Positions 49,742 to 58,627 of a stretch of 64,000 nt of DNA are shown here, piece by piece (position 1 is the first letter of the stretch; the number at the start of each line of letters is the position of its first letter). The notes beneath the pieces were generated by a model. It did not search any database. It was not told the DNA's origin and was given only the letters and a program-made list of their open reading frames with translations. A program made the position numbers and the translations under genes. The DNA is from Chitinophaga flava (GTDB taxonomy: Bacteria > Bacteroidota > Bacteroidia > Chitinophagales > Chitinophagaceae), in the NCBI RefSeq assembly GCF_003308995.1, contig NZ_QFFJ01000001.1, forward strand, positions 1,116,001 to 1,180,000. Reading direction: 5' to 3'.

Positions 49742-49780
49742 CTGTAATCTGACACAGAGTCCGGAGAAAAAAACACGAGG

Positions 49781-52363
49781 ATGAAAAAACGCTACCTGTT
49801 TCTTGCAGGCATTTTAATGTGGCAAATACAGACCTTTGCCCAGGCTCCTGCAAACGGAAGACCATCAGCCGCGCAAAACGCGCCCAATGGGAAAAACCGA
49901 CCTGATATGCCTCAAATAGGCAGACTTTACGGTAAACTCATCGATGCTTCCAACGGCAAACCCATTCCTTACGCCTCCGTAGCCCTGCTGCGGCAACGTG
50001 ACTCCTCCGTGGTAACCGGCATGCTCACCAAAACAAACGGCGAATTTAACCTGGAAGGCCTCCCTTTCGGCCCTTTAATTGTCCGCATCAACTTCATGGG
50101 CTATACCGGACTGCAGAAAAAATTGACCATCACACCACAGACCATCGAACAGGACCTGGGCAACATTAAAATGCAGCCCAACGTGAAAACACTGCAAAGC
50201 GTGGAAATAACCGGTCAGAAAAGCGCCTTTACCATGGGCATCGACAAAAAGGTGTTCAACGTAGACCGTAACCTCACCAGCGTAGGCGGCACGGCCACCG
50301 ACGTACTCAAAAATATTCCTTCCGTCAACGTGGACCTCGACGGCAACGTCAGCGTACGCAATGCGGCTCCCAACATCTTTGTAGACGGCAAACCCTCTAC
50401 CCTCACCCTCGACCAGATCCCCGCAGACGCCATCGAAAGCGTGGAACTGGTTACCAATCCCTCCGCACGATATGACGCGGAAGGCATGTCCGGTATCCTC
50501 AACATTGTACTCAAGAAAAACAAAAAAGCCGGCTTTAACGGCTCCGTACAAGGCGGTATCGGTACCGGCAACAAATACAACGGCGGTGGCAATATCAACA
50601 TCCGCCAGGGTAAATTCAATGTGTTTGCCAACTACAACATCAACGCCAACCAAACCTGGGGCGAAGGCACTACTTCCCGCAGCAACTTCAGAAGCGGCGC
50701 CGTGGCCGACACCAACTACCTGCTGCAAAACAGCAACAGCAAAAGCAAACCGCTGTTCCAGTTTGGCCGCTTCGGTCTCGACTACTCCCTGGACAACCGC
50801 AATACCATCTCCCTGTCACAAAATATTGTAGCTGGTAACTTCAACAACTATGAAGACCTGCTCAGCACTTTTTCTGACACACATCATAACATCACTGGTA
50901 AAAGTGATCGCCAGAACAATAACAAGTTCGGCTTCCACAACTATACCACCGCACTGGGTTTTAAGCATACATATGCCAAACCCAACAAAGAATGGTCTGC
51001 CGATTTTAACTACAACAGAAGCACCAACAACCGCAACGGTGACTACATCACCCAGGCTCTGAATCCCCAGGGTATTGCATTAGGACAGCCGATGTTCCAG
51101 ACCAACAATACAGCCGGCAAAACCACTTTCATCACCATACAAACAGATTACACCAATCCGGTAGGTAAAAACGGTAAACTGGAAGCTGGCGCTAAAGTCA
51201 CGCTGCGCGACTATACCAGCGATTATGAGGTATTCGATAAAGACACCCTCAACAATGCGATGGTGCCTAATACCATGCTGTCTACCGCCTACAAATACAA
51301 CGAAGAGATTTATGCCGGCTACGCCAATTTCTCCAATACCATGGGCAATTTTGGCTACCAGGCAGGTCTGCGTGTCGAACAATACGTATATGCCGGAGAA
51401 AACCAGGGCGTTCATTACAAGCCTACCAAAGCTGTTCCCGGTTTCTTCCCCAGCATATATCTCTCCCAGAAACTGAAGAAAGATCAGGAGCTGCAACTTA
51501 ATTACTCCCGCCGGGTAAACAGGCCCAACTTCTTCCAGCTGATCCCCTATCGCGACTACAGCGATCCGCAGAACCAGCGGGAAGGCAATCCCAACCTGAA
51601 GCCGGAGTATACCAACAGTATGGAGTTTTCCTATGTGAAAAACTGGAAAAACAGTAACCTCCTCGCCAGCGTTTATTTCCGTAATACCAACAATATGATC
51701 TCCACCATTACCACGCCTATTGGTGCAGACACACTGTTGACACAGTTTATCAACGCCAACAGAAGCAACTCCTACGGTGCCGAGATCACCATGAAAAATC
51801 AGGTGGTAAAGGGATGGGACCTCACTTCCAATGTGAACCTGTACCAGACCGATATGAAAGTCAGCACCAAAGACCAGCATTTCAACAACAGTGGTTTCAG
51901 CTGGCTGGCGAAGATCAATTCAGAAACAAAACTGCCGGCTAATTTCACCGTACAGATCAGCGGTACTTATCAGGCGCCTACCATTGCACTGCCCTCTTCC
52001 GGCGGTGGAGGCGGTGGTGGTGGCCGCGGTGGCGGAGGCGGTGGTTTCATGATGATACCCAGCTCCTCACAAGGTACTATCAAAGGTTTCAGCACTGTAG
52101 ATGTAGCCGTCCGCAAAGACTTCCTGAAAAATAAAGCGGCATCGCTCACCCTCAGCCTGTCTGATGTTTTCAACACCCGTCAGTATGAGCTGAACCAGGC
52201 CACACCAGCTTTTACACAGGATTATATCCGTAAAAGAGAATCCCGTATCCTGAAGCTCAACTTCAGCTACCGCTTTGGTAAGTTTGATACAGCCTTGTTC
52301 AAAAAGAAAAAATCACAAAACAACAACGACATGCAGATGGGTGACCCTATGCAGAGTTTCTAA
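49781..52363 (+). CDS. TonB-dependent receptor-like outer-membrane protein with carboxypeptidase-like domain
   Basis: Outer-membrane beta-barrel protein of 860 residues, family with OMP_b-brl_3 barrel. A signal peptide of about 20 residues ends at FAQA. A carboxypeptidase-regulatory-like domain covers about 45-130 (GRLYGKLIDASNGKPIPYAS). The plug covers about 165-245 (TDVLKNIPSVNVDLDGNVSV, PADAIESVELVTNPSARYDA, GILNIVLKKN). The rest is barrel. Near residues 741-759 a run of glycines interrupted by a single Arg is inserted between strands. The C-terminus continues past the last strand with a Lys-rich tail. It is a paralogue of the next gene; the ligand is unknown. Confidence 0.92.
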   Translation: MKKRYLFLAGILMWQIQTFAQAPANGRPSAAQNAPNGKNRPDMPQIGRLYGKLIDASNGKPIPYASVALLRQRDSSVVTGMLTKTNGEFNLEGLPFGPLIVRINFMGYTGLQKKLTITPQTIEQDLGNIKMQPNVKTLQSVEITGQKSAFTMGIDKKVFNVDRNLTSVGGTATDVLKNIPSVNVDLDGNVSVRNAAPNIFVDGKPSTLTLDQIPADAIESVELVTNPSARYDAEGMSGILNIVLKKNKKAGFNGSVQGGIGTGNKYNGGGNINIRQGKFNVFANYNINANQTWGEGTTSRSNFRSGAVADTNYLLQNSNSKSKPLFQFGRFGLDYSLDNRNTISLSQNIVAGNFNNYEDLLSTFSDTHHNITGKSDRQNNNKFGFHNYTTALGFKHTYAKPNKEWSADFNYNRSTNNRNGDYITQALNPQGIALGQPMFQTNNTAGKTTFITIQTDYTNPVGKNGKLEAGAKVTLRDYTSDYEVFDKDTLNNAMVPNTMLSTAYKYNEEIYAGYANFSNTMGNFGYQAGLRVEQYVYAGENQGVHYKPTKAVPGFFPSIYLSQKLKKDQELQLNYSRRVNRPNFFQLIPYRDYSDPQNQREGNPNLKPEYTNSMEFSYVKNWKNSNLLASVYFRNTNNMISTITTPIGADTLLTQFINANRSNSYGAEITMKNQVVKGWDLTSNVNLYQTDMKVSTKDQHFNNSGFSWLAKINSETKLPANFTVQISGTYQAPTIALPSSGGGGGGGGRGGGGGGFMMIPSSSQGTIKGFSTVDVAVRKDFLKNKAASLTLSLSDVFNTRQYELNQATPAFTQDYIRKRESRILKLNFSYRFGKFDTALFKKKKSQNNNDMQMGDPMQSF

Positions 52364-52392
52364 GGTATAAAAGAAGGTGAATGCAAAACCAG

Positions 52393-52424
52393 GCCGGCAG
52401 CAAGCGCTAATGCGCACTGCCGGC
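52393..52424 (+). terminator. Hairpin after the first receptor gene
   Basis: GCCGGCAG (52393-52400) pairs with CTGCCGGC (52417-52424); inside, GCGC-TAAT-GCGC adds a second short stem. ATCTTTTT follows. Confidence 0.75.
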
Positions 52425-52509
52425 TATCTTTTTGAATAGACCATTCATCCCAATTAGAGAACATTTTAAAGTGTGTCTGTTACTTTTATAACCAGATCAG
52501 CCAGATTTA

Positions 52510-52539
52510 ACGGATGCTAACATTACGGATGCTAAGATT
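52510..52539 (+). repeat. 15-bp tandem duplication across the start codon
   Basis: ACGGATGCTAACATT (52510-52524) is followed directly by ACGGATGCTAAGATT (52525-52539), 14 of 15 bases identical. Each contains an in-frame ATG, giving two alternative starts with the same upstream context. Confidence 0.85.
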
Positions 52540-55009
52540 TCTTTCAGGGGCAGCCCTGCTATGCCTCGCCTTGTCTAACCTGAACGCACAAACGCCGGAA
52601 TCCACTCCTGTGAAAGTAACCGGTAAAGTAGCGGATGCAGTCAACGGGAAACCCGTGGAATATGCCTCCGTGGTATTACTGCAGCAAACCGATTCTTCTA
52701 TGGTCACCGGCATGTACACCACACCGGCGGGCACCTTCGCCTTCAACAGTGTTGTACCGGGCATATATGTGCTCCGTATCACTTTTATGGGCTATGACAA
52801 ACTGGAAAAAGCCATCCGGGTAACAGCCGGCAAAAATGCTTTTGCCGGTACCCTGCATCTGCAGGCAGCTGGTAAAGTGCTGAATGCAGTAGAGATAAAA
52901 GCGGAAAAACCCGCCTTCTCCATGCAGATAGACCGCCAGGTGTTTGATGCCGGCAGCATGATCAATGCAGAAGGCGGTACCGGTACCGATATTCTCAAAA
53001 ACATACCCAGCGTAGATGTAGATATAGACGACAACGTAACCCTTCGGGGCAAAAGTGTTACCATCTACGTGGATGGCAAACCCTCTCCTTTTGGTGATGC
53101 TAAAACAGCCCTGCAGATGATTCCGGCAGAAAGTATCGACCGCGTGGAAGTGATCAACAACCCTTCTGCCAAATTCGAAGCCCAGGGCGGTGGAGGCATT
53201 ATCAATATCGTTCTGAAAAAAGATAAAGCTATCGGCTACAACGTGATGTTTAACGCCGGTGTGGCTACCCGCGGACAGGTCAACGGTAGCGCCAACGCCA
53301 GCCTGCGTATGCGCCGCTTCAACTTCTTCGGCAACTACAACGGCCGCTACGAATCCATCGGCGGCAGCGGATACAGCTCCCGGCAAAACCTCGTTCCCGA
53401 CAGCAGCCACACCACCTTTTTCTCCCAGGACAGCCGTAACAACAACCGCAATGGCAACAACGGCGGCCGCTTCGGCTTCGACTATTTCCTCGATGACCAC
53501 AATACCTTCACCATCGCAGAAGGTATCAACCATAACTTCGGCAAAAACGAAGACAATATCTTCCTGAATTATCTCAATGAAAACCACGAAACCATCCGCG
53601 ACGGCAACCGCAACAATACCAGCCGCAACGATGGTTATAACAACAATACCAGCCTGAACTACAAACATACTTTCAGGAAGCCCAACCAGGAGCTGACTGC
53701 CTATGTCAGCTACAGTGGCAACCGTTCTGCCAGCAACAGCGACTACCACACCCAGTACCGCAAAGCAGGTGTTGATACGCTCGCTAATCCCAACTGGCAG
53801 CAGAATACCGGCAAAAATGGCAACCGCTTCTGGAACATACAGTCAGACTATACCATGCCTTTCGGCAAAAAAGGCAAGCTGGAAGCCGGCGTCAAAAGCA
53901 CCCTGCGGCATATCAGTAACGACTATACGGCCATGCTCTACAACTGGGACCTCCAGACATTCAGAAAAAGTAATCAGCTGTCCAACCAGTACGATTACGA
54001 AGAAGATATTCATGCGGGCTACCTCAACTTTGCCAATGCCTTTGGTAATCTGGGCTACCAGGTAGGTATCAGGGCCGAACAGTCCTATCTTAAAGGTTAT
54101 TCCTTTACCCGGGACACAACGGTAGACAACAAATTCTTCAACCTGTTTCCCAGCATGTTCCTTAAATACAACATGCCTAAAAACCAGAACCAGAGCCTGG
54201 TATTCAACTATTCCACCCGTATAGACCGGCCCAACTTTGATCAACTGCTGCCCTACTTCAACAACTCCGATCCGCAGAACATCCGTATTGGCAATCCCGA
54301 GCTGAAACCGGCGTTGTCGCATAAGTTTGAAATGAGTTATTCCGTCTATTATCCTAAGTCCAACAACTATTTCAGCACCAGTACCTACTATGCGCAGACC
54401 AACGACAATATAGACCGTATCAGTACCCTGGACACTGTTACCGGCGTCACTACCACCAAACCCATGAACCTCGCCACCCAGCAAAATATCGGAGGCAATG
54501 TATCGTACAGCCTTAATCTGTTTAAATGGTGGAAAGTGAATGCCAACCTGAACCTGGAGTATAACAAACTCACCAGTGTTACTGTCAGCAATGAAAATTT
54601 CAGCTATGGACTCAATGCCAACACACAGTTCCGCCTGCCTTCCCGGTACAGTATCGAGTTGAGTGGTCATTACCGTTCGCCACGGATACAGCCGCAGGGC
54701 ACCTTCCGGGCTATGAACGGCATAGACCTGGGTGTAAGGAAGGAAGTACTGAAAAATAAGGCGCTGGTGATTGCCCTCAATATTTCAGACCTGCTGAATA
54801 CACAGCAGTACAGTTCCCATTATGAAACACCGGTGTTTATTCAGGATTATGAGCGTAAGCGTGCCACCCGTTTCATCCGTATTAATGTGCGGTACCGCTT
54901 TGGTAAAATGGACCCTAATCTGTTTAAGAAAAAGAAAGTGCAGCCCGAAGAAGAAGAGAAGCAGGAAGAGAAAGAAGAGGAAAAACCTAAAGAAAAAGGA
55001 AGGTTGTAA
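52514..55009 (+). CDS. TonB-dependent receptor-like outer-membrane protein with acidic/basic C-terminal tail
   Basis: Paralogue of the preceding gene, 831 residues. The signal peptide (LRFLSGAALLCLALSNLNAQ) is followed by a carboxypeptidase-like domain (about 33-120: VTGKVADAVNGKPVEYASVV), the plug (TDILKNIPSVDVDIDDNVTL, PAESIDRVEVINNPSAKFEA, GGIINIVLKKD) and the barrel. After the last strand (FIRINVRYRFGKMDPNLF) a tail of about 30 residues rich in Glu and Lys extends into the periplasm, which is unusual because barrels normally end with an aromatic residue for Bam recognition. Two in-frame ATGs (52514, 52529) arise from a 15-bp duplication. The first receptor's hairpin separates the two genes. 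Confidence 0.92.
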   Translation: MLTLRMLRFLSGAALLCLALSNLNAQTPESTPVKVTGKVADAVNGKPVEYASVVLLQQTDSSMVTGMYTTPAGTFAFNSVVPGIYVLRITFMGYDKLEKAIRVTAGKNAFAGTLHLQAAGKVLNAVEIKAEKPAFSMQIDRQVFDAGSMINAEGGTGTDILKNIPSVDVDIDDNVTLRGKSVTIYVDGKPSPFGDAKTALQMIPAESIDRVEVINNPSAKFEAQGGGGIINIVLKKDKAIGYNVMFNAGVATRGQVNGSANASLRMRRFNFFGNYNGRYESIGGSGYSSRQNLVPDSSHTTFFSQDSRNNNRNGNNGGRFGFDYFLDDHNTFTIAEGINHNFGKNEDNIFLNYLNENHETIRDGNRNNTSRNDGYNNNTSLNYKHTFRKPNQELTAYVSYSGNRSASNSDYHTQYRKAGVDTLANPNWQQNTGKNGNRFWNIQSDYTMPFGKKGKLEAGVKSTLRHISNDYTAMLYNWDLQTFRKSNQLSNQYDYEEDIHAGYLNFANAFGNLGYQVGIRAEQSYLKGYSFTRDTTVDNKFFNLFPSMFLKYNMPKNQNQSLVFNYSTRIDRPNFDQLLPYFNNSDPQNIRIGNPELKPALSHKFEMSYSVYYPKSNNYFSTSTYYAQTNDNIDRISTLDTVTGVTTTKPMNLATQQNIGGNVSYSLNLFKWWKVNANLNLEYNKLTSVTVSNENFSYGLNANTQFRLPSRYSIELSGHYRSPRIQPQGTFRAMNGIDLGVRKEVLKNKALVIALNISDLLNTQQYSSHYETPVFIQDYERKRATRFIRINVRYRFGKMDPNLFKKKKVQPEEEEKQEEKEEEKPKEKGRL

Positions 55010-55025
55010 TCAACTAACATAAAAT

Positions 55026-55065
55026 GCGAAGCCCCTGCTGACAATTGATCAACAGGGGCTTTCGC
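55026..55065. terminator. Bidirectional terminator between receptor gene and pcm
   Basis: GCGAAGCCCCTG (55026-55037) pairs with CAGGGGCTTTCGC (55053-55065) with one bulged base. Confidence 0.8.
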
Positions 55066-55114
55066 TATATATCCGCCCATCAGGCACATTGTTGACATAT
55101 ATACTGCATCACTG

Positions 55115-55768
55115 TTACTGTTTGCCCGCGAGCATCGGCACAAAGGAAAAGTTATCAAACAGTTCCTGTTCAGTTTCAGTGTCGCTTACTTTGGTGATGC
55201 GCAGCATCCGTTGTACTTCCTGGCCTCCCACAGGGATCACCATTTTACCTCCGATTTTCAGCTGTTGTAACAGCTTTTCGGGGATATGCGGAGCGGCGGC
55301 AGTCACCAGCACCTTATCGAAAGGCGCATAGGAAGGCAGTCCTTCATAGCCATCGCCATAGAAGAGGCGCAGGTTGGGATATTTACTTTTGAAAGGAAAG
55401 GCTTTCACCTGGTCGAACAGCCGTTTCTGGCGTTCGATGGAAAACACGTTCATCTTCAGCTCTGCCAGGACACAGGCCTGGTAGCCACTGCCCGTACCAA
55501 TTTCCAGTATTTTCTCGTACGGCCTGGGTTCAAGCAGCTGGGTTTGATAGGCCACCGTATAAGGCTGTGAAATCGTTTGTCCTTCTCCGATAGGGAAGGC
55601 TCTGTCATCATATGCAATGCTCTCGAAAGCCGTATCAAGGAAGAAGTGCCGGGGGATGTTATTAATAGCCGCCAACACATTTTCATCTGTAATACCTTTC
55701 TGACGGATACTATCAACTAGCTGTTTGCGTAATCCTTTTTGTTTATAAGTATCTTCATACCGCCTCAT
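55115..55768 (-). CDS. pcm: Protein-L-isoaspartate O-methyltransferase
   Basis: Cytosolic repair enzyme of 217 residues that methylates L-isoaspartyl residues with S-adenosylmethionine so that damaged proteins can revert. RHFFLDTAFESIAYDDRAFP and GEGQTISQPYTVAYQTQLLE are the PCMT substrate motifs. KILEIGTGSGYQACVLAEL is SAM motif I. LRLFYGDGYEGLPSYAPFDK and VTAAAPHIPEKLLQQLKIGG follow. The C-terminus contacts substrate (GGKMVIPVGGQEVQRMLRI). The ATG at 55768 is 5 bases from an exact -7 box, giving a nearly leaderless mRNA. Convergent with the receptor gene across a shared terminator. Confidence 0.96.
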   Translation of the reverse strand: MRRYEDTYKQKGLRKQLVDSIRQKGITDENVLAAINNIPRHFFLDTAFESIAYDDRAFPIGEGQTISQPYTVAYQTQLLEPRPYEKILEIGTGSGYQACVLAELKMNVFSIERQKRLFDQVKAFPFKSKYPNLRLFYGDGYEGLPSYAPFDKVLVTAAAPHIPEKLLQQLKIGGKMVIPVGGQEVQRMLRITKVSDTETEQELFDNFSFVPMLAGKQ

Positions 55769-55772
55769 AATG

Positions 55773-55780
55773 CAAAATTA
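55773..55780 (-). promoter_or_regulatory. pcm -7 promoter element
   Basis: On the minus strand TAATTTTG, an exact TAnnTTTG match, 4 bases before the pcm ATG. Confidence 0.5.
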
Positions 55781-55892
55781 ACCAATACCTACGATTTTCA
55801 ATGAATTTGCCTTGCCGGAATTTCCCACATTCGTTTTTTTATTTTTACTTTACAGTCCATTTGGGCATCCAGCCCGGAAAAAGAACACGATT

Positions 55893-57617
55893 ATGGATAT
55901 AAATATTCAAAACAGAGTATCGCAATGGCTTAACGGTAACTATGACGCCGAAACAGTGGCCACGCTGAAAAAGATGCAGGAAGGTAACCCCGATGACCTC
56001 AATGATGCTTTTTATCGTAATCTCGAGTTTGGTACTGGTGGATTAAGAGGAATTATGGGCGTAGGTACCAACCGTATGAACAAATATACTGTCGGGATGG
56101 CCACCCAGGGCTTTGCCAACTACCTGAAACAGACCTTTAGCGGAGAAGTGAAGGTAGCCATCGCCCATGACAGCCGCAACAATTCCCGCTTTTTTGCGGA
56201 AACAGTGGCCAATGTATTTGCTGCCAACGGCATCAAAGTATTTCTGTTTGAAAGCCTCCGCCCGACGCCGGAGCTCTCTTTCACCATCCGCCATCTGCAA
56301 TGCCAGGGCGGCGTGGTACTCACCGCCTCTCACAACCCCAAAGAATACAACGGCTACAAAGCCTACTGGAACGATGGGGCACAGCTGATTCCTCCCCACG
56401 ATAAAAATGTAATCCGGGAAGTGGAAAACATCTCCTCCCCCGACGAAGTGAAATGGAGCGGCGGAGAAGCCAATATCACCCTCATCGGTAAAGAAGTAGA
56501 CGAAGCCTACCTCAGGGAACTGCAAAGCCTGTCTATCAATCCCGATATTATCAAACAACAGCACGACCTTAAAATCGTTTATACGCCTATCCATGGCACC
56601 GGTATCACCATGGTACCGGAAATACTGCAGCGCTTCGGCTTCACCAATGTCAACATTGTGGAAGAACAGTCTACACCCGATGGTAACTTCCCCACCGTTG
56701 TGTATCCCAACCCCGAAGAGTCTGAAGCCATGAACCTGGGCCTTAAAAAAGCCAAAGAACTCGACGCTGATATCCTCCTGGGTACCGACCCTGACTCTGA
56801 CCGTGTAGGCATTGCCGTTAAAGACCTGAAAGGCCAGTGGGTACTGCTCAACGGTAACCAGACCGGCGTACTGCTGTTCAACTACATCGTGGAAGGCCGC
56901 CGTCGCAAAGGCTTACAACGCCCCAGCGACTTTATCGCCAAAACCGTGGTAACCTCCGATCTGATCGATGTATTTGCGGCCCAAAACGATATCAACTGCT
57001 ATAACACCCTCACCGGTTTTAAATGGATCGCAGACCTCATCCGCCGCAAAGAACCTAACGAAACCTTTGTATGTGGCGGTGAAGAGTCTTACGGCTATAT
57101 GATCGGCAACAATGTCCGTGATAAAGACGCTGTTTCCTCTGTGGCCATGATCTGCGAAATGGCGGCCTATGCACGCAGCCAGGGCAAATCCCTGTTTGAG
57201 CTGCTGGTCAACATTTACATGCAATACGGCTACTATAAAGAACACCTGATCTCCATCACCAAAAAAGGTATGAAAGGAGCAGAGGAAATAGCAGAGATGA
57301 TGCGCGGCTACCGCGAAAACTCACCCGCTACCATCAATGGTTCTCCGGTAGTGACCCTGTATGATTACCAGCTACAACAGATAAAAGACATCAAAACAGG
57401 TGAAATCAAAGCGCTGGATCTGCCCAAATCCAACGTGCTGCAGTTTGTGCTGGCCGACGGTAGCAAAATATCCGCCCGTCCTTCCGGTACCGAACCCAAG
57501 ATCAAATTTTACTTCAGCGTTAATGCGCCGCTCAATGGCGCTTCCAGCTTTGATGCCGTAACTGCCGATCTCGATAAAAAGATCGAAGGCATCATCGCGG
57601 ATATGCACCTGAAATAA
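55893..57617 (+). CDS. Phospho-sugar mutase (phosphoglucomutase/phosphomannomutase)
   Basis: Cytosolic alpha-D-phosphohexomutase of 574 residues, normal for the PGM2/PgcA-like long form. It starts MDINIQNRVSQWLNGNYDAE. The active-site phospho-Ser146 is in VVLTASHNPKEYNGYK. The metal loop is GTDPDSDRVGIAV. The sugar-binding loop is GGEESYGYMIGN and the phosphate loop is ARPSGTEPKIKFYFSV. It interconverts glucose-6-phosphate and glucose-1-phosphate or the mannose equivalents; which is preferred is not decided by these motifs. The ATG at 55893 is chosen over a non-standard start 81 bases upstream. The DUF2279 gene follows closely. Confidence 0.94.
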   Translation: MDINIQNRVSQWLNGNYDAETVATLKKMQEGNPDDLNDAFYRNLEFGTGGLRGIMGVGTNRMNKYTVGMATQGFANYLKQTFSGEVKVAIAHDSRNNSRFFAETVANVFAANGIKVFLFESLRPTPELSFTIRHLQCQGGVVLTASHNPKEYNGYKAYWNDGAQLIPPHDKNVIREVENISSPDEVKWSGGEANITLIGKEVDEAYLRELQSLSINPDIIKQQHDLKIVYTPIHGTGITMVPEILQRFGFTNVNIVEEQSTPDGNFPTVVYPNPEESEAMNLGLKKAKELDADILLGTDPDSDRVGIAVKDLKGQWVLLNGNQTGVLLFNYIVEGRRRKGLQRPSDFIAKTVVTSDLIDVFAAQNDINCYNTLTGFKWIADLIRRKEPNETFVCGGEESYGYMIGNNVRDKDAVSSVAMICEMAAYARSQGKSLFELLVNIYMQYGYYKEHLISITKKGMKGAEEIAEMMRGYRENSPATINGSPVVTLYDYQLQQIKDIKTGEIKALDLPKSNVLQFVLADGSKISARPSGTEPKIKFYFSVNAPLNGASSFDAVTADLDKKIEGIIADMHLK

Positions 57618-57663
57618 TAAAATACCTTTTTATCATAACTGAAAAAAAGAATACTGCCCAGAC

Positions 57664-57691
57664 AACCCTTCTCCTCCATAGGAGAAGGGTT
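57664..57691. repeat. Perfect 12-bp hairpin at the 5' end of the DUF2279 frame
   Basis: AACCCTTCTCCT (57664-57675), loop CCAT, AGGAGAAGGGTT (57680-57691). No T-run follows, and the DUF2279 frame reads straight through it. It may be a small palindromic insertion or an intercistronic hairpin. Confidence 0.8.
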
Positions 57692-58621
57692 CTGCCGGGA
57701 CTCATTCTTCTCCTGCTGATTACCCTGAGTGCACCAGCCCAGCAAAAGGCCTCCTTTTTCTCCCTGCCTGATACCACTATCAGGGAAAGGGTATGGATAC
57801 TTTCCGGTGCTACCGCAGCCATCTATGGCAGCGGACTGGCCGTACTCAACAGTGCCTGGTACAAAGGTTATCCCCGCTCCTCTTTTCACTTCTTCAACGA
57901 TGCCGGCGAATGGAACCAGATGGATAAGGCCGGACATATATTCAGTGCTTACTTCGAAGGGAAATACAGCCGCGAAATGTGGCGCTGGTCGGGACTGCCA
58001 CGCAAACAACAAATATGGATCGGTGGCCTTAGCGGCTTCACCTATCAGTCTGTAATAGAAGTACTGGACGGCTTTTCGGAAGAATGGGGCTTCTCCTGGA
58101 GTGATATGGGTGCCAATGCCATTGGATCTGCACTACTCATCAGTCAGGAACTGGCCTGGGATGAGCAACGCATCCAGCTTAAGTTTTCAACACATCCTGC
58201 CACCTACCCGGAAGGCATACTGGATGACAAAGCCAGGCAGCTTTTTGGACAGTCTTTCCCCGCCAGGGCTCTGAAGGATTATAATGCCCAAACCTACTGG
58301 GCTTCTGTCAACCTGTATTCTTTCAATAAAAACACCTGGCTGCCCCGCTGGCTCAATATAGCAGTAGGATATGGAGCAGACGGAATGTACGGTGGCCGCG
58401 ATAACACCTGGACAGACGCACATGGCGTAAAATACGATTATAGCGGTATCCCCCGTATCCGGCAGTTTTATCTCTCACCGGATATCGACTTCACCAAAAT
58501 ACGCAGCCGTAAAAAAGGCATCAGGGTATTATTCCAGGTATTGAATATGATGAAATTTCCTGCCCCTACCCTGGAGATCAATTCACTGGGCAAGGTAAAG
58601 CTGCATGCAATATATTTTTAA
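57692..58621 (+). CDS. DUF2279 (YfiM-like) exported protein with no standard start codon
   Basis: Predicted envelope protein of about 309 residues if counted from CTG at 57692. The reading frame is open from 57578 and contains a clear signal-type segment (PGLILLLLITLSAPAQQ) followed by the DUF2279 body: VWILSGATAAIYGSGLAVLN, WYKGYPRSSFHFFNDAGEWN, MDKAGHIFSAYFEGKYSREM, WGFSWSDMGANAIGSALLIS. The first ATG (57920) lies inside the conserved domain, after the Trp-Asn motif, so it cannot be the true start. Between the phosphohexomutase stop and the signal segment there is no in-frame ATG, GTG or TTG. The start is therefore CTG/ATA/ATC, or the original start was destroyed. Confidence 0.72.
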   Translation: MPGLILLLLITLSAPAQQKASFFSLPDTTIRERVWILSGATAAIYGSGLAVLNSAWYKGYPRSSFHFFNDAGEWNQMDKAGHIFSAYFEGKYSREMWRWSGLPRKQQIWIGGLSGFTYQSVIEVLDGFSEEWGFSWSDMGANAIGSALLISQELAWDEQRIQLKFSTHPATYPEGILDDKARQLFGQSFPARALKDYNAQTYWASVNLYSFNKNTWLPRWLNIAVGYGADGMYGGRDNTWTDAHGVKYDYSGIPRIRQFYLSPDIDFTKIRSRKKGIRVLFQVLNMMKFPAPTLEINSLGKVKLHAIYF

Positions 58622-58627
58622 CGGATA

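Noticed and set aside
57920..58621. DUF2279 protein starting at the first ATG (57920)
   Set aside because: This start falls inside the conserved domain, and the upstream frame encodes the rest of the domain and a signal segment.
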